Assembly: GCF_945859705.1 (NCBI RefSeq)
Contig: NC_079134.1
Location: 167,063,718 to 167,127,717, forward strand
Origin: Episyrphus balteatus
Lineage: Eukaryota > Arthropoda > Insecta > Diptera > Syrphidae
Length of the DNA: 64,000 nt
Direction: 5' to 3'
Each line of letters opens with the position of its first letter. The first letter of the stretch is position 1. Position numbers and translations under genes: made by a program. Of this stretch, positions 23,031 through 33,780 are shown piece by piece. The notes under the pieces were generated by a model. The model was not told the DNA's origin and searched no databases. It worked only from the letters and a program-made list of their open reading frames with translations.

Positions 23031-23823
23031 TTAAGCTTACAAAACAAATAGGTAGGTATTATTGATGCGAAGAAAAAAAATTTTGATTTTGATGTTAAAA
23101 ATTAATTGTCTTCAAAAACTTCTAGCTCTTTTTCTAGATGTCGAACAGACATCTAAAGGTAGATTCAAATTAAGAAGTTCAAATGCCATAAGAAAAGTCT
23201 AATTTGGTTACTATGGAAAGATATTTCTAGTTAATATTACTGTCATTTACGGAAAAATCGATCTTAAAAATTGTTGTTTTTTTTTTTTTTTGTTTTTTCA
23301 GTTTTTCTCAATATTTTCTAAAGTAAAAGTATATAGTTTTTCTACATATCTACTTATCTAGTCTTAAATAAAACGTTTTAATCTAAATAATGACATATGA
23401 CATTCCAAACTTTTCAAAAATCAAAAAAAGTTTTCGATAACTTTTTTGAAAAATATGTTATTTTTCCTTCAAAAATCCAAAAATTATTATTTTGCTCAAA
23501 AAAACATTTAAAATAGGTAAAAAACAGAGGTAACAAAGTATTTTTTGACCAGGTTTTGTTAAAATCCAATTATTTTTGTAAAAGATAAAAATCAAAACAA
23601 TAAACATCTTATTTTTGCATTTTTCTCAATATTTTTGAGGTTAGGTATATAAAGAAATGGTTTGAGTAGAAGTTGTAGTTGGTATAAAATTTATAGTACA
23701 GCGGTCTTCTTATAAAATAATTGAAAAAATGTTGTAAAAAGAAGAAAAATTCAATTTCGTTCGCCTTTTTCCTAAAAATTGTGTGATTTCAAGAAATAAA
23801 TTTAATACTTTTTACACAACCTA
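23031..23823. other. Spacer between two palindromic elements
   Basis: AT-rich, long T run at about 23277-23291. No gene or repeat end recognised. Confidence 0.4.
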
Positions 23824-23825
23824 TA

Positions 23826-24923
23826 CAGGGTGTCCCACAGTCACCGCCCCAAACGAAAACCATGGATTCCTGAGGTCATTTTAAGTCGAAAAACTTATGA
23901 GGTAATTTTCTCGTTTTCGTCCCATTTTCGAGCTACCACGGTTCTTATAATTTTTGCTCTCTTGTCCTTTAACTGGCCTAATCTTTGCCAAACTACGTTT
24001 GATTTGAAAGATTTTTTTTACAATTAATCAAGAATTTATTACAGTTTTAGTTTGTCTCAAAACTTTTTTTCCGCGGACAACCGTTTCTCCACAATTTTGC
24101 ATCAAACACAATTTTCTTCGTTTTTTAAGTTGTTTTTTACACTTTCATATCATTTGAGTAAAAAAAACACGTTAATGAGTATTAATTTTTTGTGCTTTTT
24201 ATTAAAGCCCAGTTTATTTTCATAAATAACATAAGTTTTATTTCATAAAAAAGGCTACTCAAAGTAATTAAAAAAAATAAACAAACTGAGTGAATTAAAA
24301 AAAAAAATAATTTTTAAATACAAAATTAATTTAAATGAACTAAAAACTTTTTCTGAGCTATTGTGGTTAAGAAAAGAACAAATAGATAAAGCTCAGAAAA
24401 AGTTTTAATTCATTTAAATTAATTTTGTATTTAAAAATTATTTTTTTTTTTAATTCACTCAGTTTGTTTATTTTTTTTAATTACTTTGAGTAGCCTTTTT
24501 TATGAAATAAAACTTATGTTATTTATGAAAATAAACTGGGCTTTAATAAAAAGCACAAAAAATTAATACTCATTAACGTGTTTTTTTTACTCAAATGATA
24601 TGAAAGTGTAAAAAACAACTTAAAAAACGAAGAAAATTGTGTTTGATGCAAAATTGTGGAGAAACGGTTGTCCGCGGAAAAAAAAGTTTTGAGACAAACT
24701 AAAACTGTAATAAATTCTTGATTAATTGTAAAAAAAATCTTTCAAATCAAACGTAGTTTGGCAAAGATTAGGCCAGTTAAAGGACAAGAGAGCAAAAATT
24801 ATAAGAACCGTGGTAACTCGAAAACTGGACGAAAACGAGAAAATTACCTCATAAGTTTTTCGACTTAAAATGACCTCAGGAATCCATGGTTTTCGTTTGG
24901 GGCGGTGACTGTGGGACACCCTG
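23826..24923. mobile_element. Palindromic MITE with 534-bp arms
   Basis: Left arm 23826-24359, 30-bp loop, right arm 24390-24923, exactly symmetrical with no net indel. The ends read CAGGGTGTCCCACAGTCACC and its inverse. The flanking bases are TATA on both sides, so the target duplication is TA or TATA. The matching 65-residue frames at 23830-24027 and 24722-24919 differ at two positions and are a product of the inverted repeat. The inner motif 'tacagggtgt' is also present in the arms of the 10.6 kb palindrome. Confidence 0.85.
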
Positions 24924-25009
24924 TATAGATTTGAATATGGTTTTATTCTTTAGATGTGATAATAAGGCTTTTCATATACAAAAATTGACTAAATGAGAAT
25001 GGAATAGAG

Positions 25010-25797
25010 AATTGCCGGTGTTGCCGTTTTGATTTTTTAAATTTAATTAAAGATTTTTGTGAACAAAATAAATTTTTTTTCAAAAATTTTTCTTAAATTT
25101 CATAAATTAATTGATGCCAAAAGATTGTCTAGGAAATTCGATGCAAAAATTCAGTTTTTATCAAAAAAACCCATTGAAATTGAAGTAATTTTTATTTTTT
25201 TTTTTTCAAAAGTGTGATATATATTACCTTTTCTGCTTCGGAATTCAACTGATCATATTTATGGCCAAAAATGTTTGTAAAATAAACTCATATTTTATTA
25301 GAAAAAGTTTGGAAAAAGTCATTTTTAAATTTTTTTAATAACATTTTTTTTTTAAATTCTGAGTTTGAGGACCATTTTTTCAAAAAATCTTAATTAAATT
25401 TAGTGGATTTAAATTTAAGAGATAAGTATAATGTATTTTAAAATATTGTAGGTGTTGCCGTTGTTTTCAAAATGTTTTTTTTTTTTTGTTTTTGTGTTTG
25501 AAGTCAGATTGTGAGAAAATTGCATTCATTGCTTAAACGATGGAAGATTGTTCTCTACTCCCTTATATTTTTTTTTCCTTAAATTACCCAGAGAATCTTT
25601 TGCTATCATTTGTTTTTTGAAATATAAGCAAAAAAATGGTTTTGTTCAAAAAAATTTTAATGTTAATTTTAAAAAACAAAACGGCAACATCGGCAAATTT
25701 TAATCTATAGACTTTAAAGTATTTTTAATTACCTACGTTTGAAAGAAAAAAAATCGTCAAAATCAGGGCTTCCCAATATGCTTTAGTTACTCTACTA
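25010..25797. mobile_element. Truncated copy of inverted-repeat element family N
   Basis: Matches the complete element at 34359-35839. It starts inside the left inverted repeat at 'gaattgccggtgttgccg' and ends with the right terminus 'gctttagttactctacta'. The interior keeps the 'gatgccaaaagattgtctag' block. The outer left end is missing. Non-coding. Confidence 0.75.
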
Positions 25798-25799
25798 AA

Positions 25800-27316
25800 A
25801 ATAAAGTATCAATTTTTAACTTAAATATCATGCTTTGACATAGTTTTATTATTGTATAAATTTTTATACATATATGTATATGTAAAAAAGTAATCGAAAA
25901 AATTAAACAATTAGACACATATGTTTTATTTTCGGAATATTGGTCTTTCTGGATTTTGAATTTTCCGGATATTGAGTTTTCAGGCCTGTGGTTTTCTAGA
26001 TTCAGATTTTCGGAATTGTGTCTTTTTCCCCTACATATATACCTACTTAAAATAATAATGAATCTTTTTTCGCTTGACATCAATCAAAACATATTAGATT
26101 CTAAACATTTTCAAAAATCAAATAAATTCACAAAAGTGTTTATTCTTTGTTATACACCCAAAATCTACCATTGAGTTGCTTCAAAAACAAAATTTAATTT
26201 CAAACATTGTCTGGGATAGGAATTCCTCCTCTACCAAAAACCTTTACTAAATGAAATGTTTATACAAAAGGTAACAACTCCATATATCCGGCTCCAATAA
26301 ACGAAACCAATTAATTCATTGACAGTCCAATATAAAATTCAAAAAGCAAAAGCAATATTCTTTGGTAAATGACTTCAGTTCCGGTGAATTGATGTCAATA
26401 TCAGAGAGAATCCATTTTCAGCAGAATCCCAGCCAGGGTATAATATAACAGAGTTTCTCTAAACCTAAAACCTTCTTCTGTATAGTAGAACATACGTATA
26501 AACACCATGAAATGACGATATGCTGTTGCTTTTCTAAACCATTTAATTGCATATCTCACCTCATTGTTGTCTCTCTGAAATGGGAAGTCCCGCAAAAGGA
26601 TATCAAACACATATATACACACACCAAACCATACCCATACAAAACATCAATTGACCAAGAGTTGGAGATGGCAGAACAACCAGAAAACACCAGCACTATG
26701 GAAACTTGCCACAAAAGGAGACTTTTGCGGTTTCACACAATCAACTTGCGGTCGGGGTCGATTTCAAAAACCAATCATTGTCAGGACAACGACAAAATTG
26801 AATCTTGGATTGGACGACGCGCTCAAACCAAAAAGCATCGATATATACTATGGATAAAGGCATCATATATCTGTATGTCGAAAGGTGATATCTCCAATTG
26901 TGGTTTCAAAGCTTTTTTTGGGCGATAGTGTGACAGAAGGAAGAGGTGTGTATATGCAATGCAACAGTATAAGGATATTATTTGTTCCTTGCAACGATGG
27001 TTATGACAGAGTTTATTCTTGTTTTTTTTTTTTTTTTTTCTGTCGAAGCCACAATGGTTTTCAATTAATTCTTTGCGGATGATGTATTTCGAAATTTGTG
27101 GGATTTCAATTCAACGAAGCCAATAAAGTTAAAAAAAAAAAATAATTCTTTGATTTTCAACCTGTAGATAGTTTTCCTACTTATTTTCAGAAACTTAATT
27201 TTAAAAGGAGTTTTGAGTTATGAGGATTCAAAACAAAAACTTTTTATGTGAATTAACTTAAACTTAAAAAGAGTTAAGCTTTATTTAACCCAATTATTTC
27301 AAAATGATAAGTTTCG
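25800..27316. other. Intergenic with short unassigned open frames
   Basis: The 26401-26930 part is less AT-rich than its surroundings and has overlapping open frames on both strands (138 residues at 26512-26928 plus, 73 residues at 26401-26622 minus). I recognise no family and see no start context, splice or repeat support, so no gene is called. A T run lies at about 27022. Confidence 0.35.
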
Positions 27317-27324
27317 CTTCTGGT

Positions 27325-27747
27325 TAGTGATGGGAACTATCGAATGATTTGAACTATCGATAGTTAGTAACTGAATGATTTGAACTATCGAATAGGTCAT
27401 TCATTCATTGATACGGATAAAAATTATCGAATAAAAATATCGAATAAAAAATATCGAAAAAAAAATATCGAATAAAAAATATCGAATAAGCTATCGAATA
27501 AACTATCGGATAAAAACTATCGGATAAAAACTATCGAATAAAGGAAACTATTCAAATGAGAAAACTATCGTTTAAAAAAACTATTTGAATGAAAAAACTA
27601 TCGAATGAAAAACTATTCGGATGAAAAAACTATTCGAATGAAAATAGTAACTAAATGAATGAATAAATGATTTAAAACTATCGAATGAATGAATATTTTA
27701 CAACTATCGATAGTTTGATAGTTTTTATTCGATAGTTCCCATCACTA
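27325..27747. mobile_element. hAT-like MITE with CGATAG minisatellite core, copy 2
   Basis: The ends TAGTGATGGGAACTATCGAA and ...TTCCCATCACTA are inverted repeats. A perfect 8-bp target duplication CTTCTGGT flanks it (27317-27324 and 27748-27755). The interior is a variable tandem array of units close to 'aaaaactatcgaat', giving many CTATCGA sites. The perfect duplication suggests a recent insertion. No coding capacity. Confidence 0.92.
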
Positions 27748-27755
27748 CTTCTGGT

Positions 27756-29140
27756 GCCTTTGTTTGTGATATTGTATTTTCATACCAACTAGTAAAAAAA
27801 CAATCCTTTTTTGAATTCCAAAAATTGTCCAACCTCCAATTAATTAAGCACAATTAATTGCAACTCATTGACATAAATATTTTATACTCTTTAAAGAGTA
27901 AGTTCTTTTTTTTGTAGAGTTTTATCTGTGAGTTTGCAGCGACACACAATGAAGCATACCATTATTATTATAATAAAACAATCTACAATCTACACTGGTG
28001 TACAACCACAGTCCACCAATTTCATTTTGTGGTTGGGTACAATTAAAATTTATAATTGCATTCCATTGTATATACGCGCAATGCAATATTAAGCTTTGGA
28101 TGGTCATGGAAAGGGGTTAAAACTAAAGTGGATTTTTCTTTTCATAAAAACTTTGAGAATAACCAGATTCTCCACAATGGAAAATCTATTTAACATAAAT
28201 TTAACCCCCCCACAACTACAAATTTCACCCCATTTCACATTTTTAGATACGGACCATCGCATCGCCACAACACAGTGAATTCGATAGAACTTTTTAACCA
28301 AACAATTAAACTGCATTCTACTTTCAATGGTTTCGTAACAATTTTCAGAAAAGATTTTAGATTAAGAATGAAGGAGTTAAGTTGTATATAGACACGGATA
28401 CTTACAGGAAGAGAAAATCAATTTTGTGAAAGTTTCATTCTGGAGTAGGCTTTATTTTCTGTAAATTTGTCTACAAAATTCAAGAGGAATCAAAAAGGAA
28501 GATAGATAAGTTTGCATTCGAATGAGGGAAACAAGTTCTGAAGATCTTTTAAGGGAAGTGAAATAAAGCCTTGTTAAAAGAAAAATAATGAATTTGTTTT
28601 CTCAAAAGCATTTACAGATTAGATCGCCTGTATTCCGATTGTCAACTATAAATAATAACACTGGTCAACAAAATTGCACCTTTTTTTTTTGTTTTATGAA
28701 GTTTCTACTCTTTTTTTTTTATTAATTTGGCATCGTTGATTTCAAATCTGCTCTCAGTTTTTTTTTTTTTTTTTTTTTTTTTTCTAACAGTTCTAGTTTG
28801 GGTGATACAGGTACTAAGTAAGCTTATCATAAAAAGTAGCAAATATAATCGATTATTGAGATTTTATAACTTGAATATCTGGAAAACGCGAGCTGATTTT
28901 TGACTTCGAATTACAGTTCAGCACCTTCGGAAAAGTTTATCAAACTGGGATAAAACAAAACCCTTGTTGTCCGGTGTAACTGATTACTAATAAATACTGA
29001 AATTTGTTATTTTAAAAACAAGTTTATGTTAAAACTGATGAACTTTTGAATTGAATTTATTTATTACTACAGTTTACAATTGTTATTATCATTCTGTGTT
29101 TTCAAAACTATGGTAATTAACCGAAATTTAACATATTTTA
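27756..29140. other. Intergenic, no recognised gene
   Basis: AT-rich with T runs near 28680 and 28760. Short open frames at 27922-28316 lack any signature. Confidence 0.4.
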
Positions 29141-29144
29141 TATT

Positions 29145-29688
29145 ATTTTATTTTATTTTATTTTATTTTATTTTATTTTATTTTATTTTATTTTATTTTA
29201 TTTTATTTTATTTTATTTTATTTTATTTTATTTTATTTTATTTTATTTTATTTTATTTTATTTTATTTTATTTTATTTTATTTTATTTTATTTTATTTTA
29301 TTTTATTTTATTTTATTTTATTTTATTTTATTTTATTTTATTTTATTTTATTTTATTTTATTTTATTTTATTTTATTTTATTTTACTTTATTTTATTTTA
29401 TTTTATTTTATTTTATTTTATTTTATTTTATTTTATTTTATTTTATTTTATTTTATTTTATTTTATTTTATTTTATTTTATTTTATTTTATTTTATTTTA
29501 TTTTATTTTATTTTATTTTATTTTATTTTATTTTATTTTATTTTATTTTATTTTATTTTATTTTATTTTATTTCATTTTATTTTATTTTATTTTATTTTA
29601 TTTTATTTTATTTTATTTTATTTTATTTTATTTTATTTTATTTTATTTTATTTTATTTTATTTTATTTTATTTTATTTTATTTTATTA
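29145..29688 (+). repeat. (TTTTA)n pentanucleotide microsatellite, about 540 bp
   Basis: More than 100 nearly perfect TTTTA units. Visible interruptions are one TTTAC-type change near 29385 and one TTTCA near 29573. Because five is not a multiple of three, every frame cycles through FILFY, creating a 207-residue open frame (29080-29703) that is not a gene. Confidence 0.97.
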
Positions 29689-29859
29689 TCATTTATCACC
29701 TAAATCGGAATATTACTAAACGTAACGTAATAATCAATGTGGTTCTAACACATCAATGACTTTCCAATTATTCACTCATTTATTTATTCTTGCCAAAATA
29801 TTGGCTGGCAACCCTAGCAAATTCGTTTTTACTTGCGATAAGGTACTATATATTATCAA

Positions 29860-30725
29860 GTTATGCATTCGTACAAAAAAAAGTTGAGATAACATTTTTC
29901 CATGACATTATGATGGTAGAGAATGCCAAAAAAGTGGGTCCCGGAAGTCCGTCTGTCTGTCCGTCTGTATACGAAGCTACAGCCTAAACGGATGGACCGA
30001 TTAATGTAAAACTTGGTATGTAGCGTTATTTGGCGACTCTCCTGAGAGGTTTTTGGAATTAATTTTTTTGGACCAAAAATAACGGTACTTGTCATATACC
30101 GATTTTAGTAAAGTTGAAATTGCTCAAAAACGGCTCCAACGATTTTGTTTATAAAATTCAAATATAAGTTTTAAGACAAGGGTATCTTTTAATGAAAAAA
30201 AAATTTTTTTAAATCATTATTAACCGTACCTGTCATAGAACCGTTTTTTTTTTTTTTTTTAATCCGATTTGCTCCGAAACCTCATATTCGATTTCAACGA
30301 AACTTTTTGTGAAGAAGCCAAAAACAAAATTTCGAAAAAAATAATTTTTTGAAAAATCAAATTTTCGAAAACGAAATATTGAATTTTTTTGAATTTTTTT
30401 TTAGGTGTTGATAAGTGATTTCTACAAAATGGCATACCAATTTTATTTTAAAACTTTTTTTCCAAAAAATTATTTATAAAAAATTAGTTTTTAAAAAAAC
30501 GGCTGTAACGGTTTTGAAAATTTTTTTTTCTAAAAATGCATCTTAATATATCAAATAAAACTGCATACTTTTTTTGGAGGGCAATTTGATTTCAGATTTT
30601 GTTATATTTAAAAAAAAAAGAATTTTTTTTTATATAGGTACTTACCTACATTTCCTAAATTTCTATATAGAAAGTCTTAAAAGTTTAAGCAACTTGAACT
30701 CTAAGAGCAAGTTCGTGCATTTTAT
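29860..30725 (+). repeat. Copy of dispersed repeat family W (half b)
   Basis: Starts near 'caagttatgcattcgtacaa', contains 'gtcccggaagtccgtctgtc', 'gaagctacagcctaaacgga' and 'aaaatggcataccaatttta', and ends near 'taagagcaagttcgtgcatt'. Other copies are at 42-805, 3240-3760 and 41400-42303. Non-coding. Some ends carry inverted 'gcacgactggg' motifs, suggesting a mobile origin. Confidence 0.7.
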
Positions 30726-33147
30726 TTATTTTGGGTCGACAATATAGTTTTTTACGTCAGTCACCATGATGGAGTTCGATGTAGTGCTTCTAAAATAAAA
30801 AAAAGTCACTACGGCGTATACGCAATTGTTTTTTTCTTACTTGATTTATATTTTTTAGGTAAACATTAGTTAGGTTTCTTGGTTTTATAATGATGAAGAA
30901 ATCCATAAACATTTCTTTTCGTAATGCATTAAATCAAGACTCTCAATACAAAAATTTATCGAACTGTCAGCAAACAAACATCTACATAAATAATACTAAT
31001 ACAATAATAATAAACAAACAATTTTTTTCCTAGAGCTCAACAGGTGATTCTTTAGCTTCTGTAAAGCATTATAGAATCAAAATTGTTAGTTGGGTTGAAA
31101 GAAAACCAAACGTCACATAACCTTTCCAACACTCAACATCATTAAAGAATTTAGTTGAGTAGTTTTAGGAACGAGTTTCATTAAAATTTTTTTTTTTTAA
31201 TCTCTAAACAAAAAAAAAACATCTCAGTCATGCATTTTATTCCCACCAAAATCGTGCATAGAAAAAGATAATAATTTTTCTTCAGACGAAATAGAGAAAG
31301 AATTTAATCGACTAAGTGCTTTTAAATAGTTATGACCTTAAATATTTATGTACAGAACAGAATCCCACTACCAAGGAATTATATATACTCTTATATGAAG
31401 CCAATGTCGAAATCGAGTTGAAAATTTAAGATATAGTACATCAAACATTGAAATGGAATTAAATTGGGTTGTTGGACTTGAAATCTTCTTTAAAAAAAAA
31501 AAAAAACATTTTTCTTTTAAGTTAATCCGATTACAAGCAAGATTATCGTTTTTTTTCTTTTTTTGTACCTACCAATGTCGTTTTTTTTCGAAGGACATGC
31601 AAATTGTGGAAATGTTGTCCCCCCATGTCTTGGACTTAAATCGAATGTATTTTTGTCTAGAGATTTTGATTATATATGTGCATCATAGATAGAAGCTTAG
31701 CCAGACGATGGCAGTTTGATGGATTTGGAAAATCTGTTTGAAGTATGAAGTTCACATAAATTGTCAGTACGATAGAAAGGAGGAATATTTAATATTTTTT
31801 TGTTTTTTTTTGTTTTTTGAAGTAAAAACTTCTTTAGTATCGTAGTGTAGATATATAATTAAATAAACTATAATTGTGCGAAATTTCATGAAATTTAATA
31901 TTCAAAATCCTGAGATAACGGTAAAAAGATGTTCTTTTTCTAAACACGTTATATCTTTTGATCTAGGGCATAATGGTACGTGATCTACAAGTTACAAAAT
32001 CTTAAATTTAAAAACGTGAAAATACCTCAAAACACGTGCGGAGATCTGTTGCCGATGACCAGCCATCAGTGTAGGAAGTACCGTAATCTCAGTTTTCAAT
32101 TTCGACATGGTTGGCTTTAAAAAATTCTTACTTTTTTTGTAGGCATGGTAGAAACATGATTGAAAAGTCATATAAAAGGTGAAATAATAATCCTTCAGAT
32201 GATATAAAATTTATTATTATTTAATTTATTAGGTTGTCAAAATATGGGTTTAAAGGTGATGGAATAAAAAAAAGGTAAATTTTTTCGATTTTTATTTTTA
32301 GCACGTGTTAATTGCACACACAATTTTTGTTTTCTTGAAGTTAGAACATCTAAAAAACCTTATTCATTAGTTACGAATATTGTTATTCATGTAAAACAGC
32401 TTCAATATTTTCCCAATCCTATGCGGTTGCACTGAAACAAAAGGGATTAACTTTTATAACAATATTTTATCGGCTGATTGTTAAAACCCTCACAAGTGGT
32501 TTGCTTATCATCAACGGAGGTCAAAATCCCGCAGCCTAAAAATTCCTAGTTAAATCATTATTTTAAGCAAAAAGCCATTTAACCATATTGAAAAAAAGGT
32601 TCATGATACAATTCGATAGTCGAGTATGTTCTATAAAGACCTATATAGCAAAAGTTATCCATTCTATAATGCAGTTGAAAATTCATCCAAAATATAACCA
32701 TAATAAAATGTATTTAATATTTATGCAACAACAATCCTGTGGCTGCTTTATACCATGAAAACATTTGATTTTAAATTTTGTTTTTTAGTTTATTTTGTTG
32801 GTATCAATTTAGATGGTTGATGGTCTTTCTAATTGGTTTCTATATTTTTTTTTTTTTTTTGGTCTGTTCGCTTTTTATAAAAGGCAAAATATTCGCAATT
32901 CATCTGCAACATCATTTTTAGCCATTAGTGTTGTATAGCAGTGTATAGTGGTAAATTATTCCGGAAAGAGATATGGATGGGTATAGAAATGATGGTTTTA
33001 TATAAAATAAATCTAACAATGTGTGAAAAAACCACCATCAATAATAATGAATGCAACACATTCACATAGATATACCGGATAAGGGATACAGTGCCGGAAT
33101 CAATTTGGTCAAAAGGAAATGATGTTGCATATACTCGTATAGTACAC
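30726..33147. other. Intergenic with one family V repeat
   Basis: AT-rich and gene-poor. The only structure I recognise is the family V repeat at 31900-32200. A poly-T run lies near 32848. Confidence 0.4.
31900..32200 (+). repeat. Copy of dispersed repeat family V
   Basis: Matches 63640-64000 through blocks such as 'tgagataacggtaaaa', 'tatatcttttgatcta', 'ggagatctgttgcc', 'gaccag' and 'tttcgacatggt'. Non-coding. Confidence 0.7.
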
Positions 33148-33582
33148 GGAGAAAACAGACCACATAGAATTAAGCGGATCGCACCTTAATTTAATTTTTT
33201 GCTAAGATGACTTTCACCTTCAATTAAGGTGACAAGTCACATTCATTTCTTGAATGCGCAAATAAAAAAAAAATGGCAGGCACCGGAGATCGAACCTACA
33301 ACTGTTGAGTTACTAGGCCAGTGCTTTACCACTGTGCTATCTCAGTGTTCTAAATGAGTATGATAAACTGCAAGCAAAGCTAAAGTGTGGTTACAATTTT
33401 AAAATTTTTATTTTTAGTCGTTTTTTTAAGATGAACATTCACATAAAAATAAGATGATGTTCACATTAAATTTAACAGAGTTTAAGTGGAATCAGCTTAT
33501 TTTAAACGGATATCACCTTATTTTAAGATGGCGAAACTTAATCATCTTATTTTAGATGACACTTTTTTCTCCGTCTAGCATC
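33148..33582. mobile_element. Small inverted-end element carrying a tRNA-like segment
   Basis: The left edge 'acacggagaaaa' and right edge 'ttttttctccgtct' are inverted. In between, on the minus strand at about 33275-33350, is a tRNA-like stretch with an A-box-like TAGCACAGTGG and a B-box-like GGTTCGATCTCC followed by T-rich sequence. D and acceptor stems do not pair properly, so it is not a working tRNA. Either a tRNA-derived SINE inside the element or a decayed tRNA copy. Confidence 0.45.
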
Positions 33583-33780
33583 AACCATCTTAAACAATTG
33601 ACAATATTGAAAAAAAGAAATTATGGGAATTTATATAAATGTTTAATTAATTCATGGAAAAAATTTCACGTGATTTACCAGTTTTAAAGAAAATATTACA
33701 GCAAACACAACTTAACGTGCAGGGACATAAGTCCCGATTTTTTTTTTTTTTTTCAGTACTAATGTCCCACTTTACAGGGT

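Noticed and set aside
26512..26928. 138-residue open frame
   Set aside because: No recognisable domain, overlapping opposite-strand frame, no splice or promoter support.
29080..29703. 207-residue open frame of FILFY repeats
   Set aside because: A pure consequence of the TTTTA pentanucleotide tract; five-base units keep all frames open.
33275..33350. Functional second tRNA gene
   Set aside because: D stem and acceptor stem do not pair; only the box-like motifs remain.
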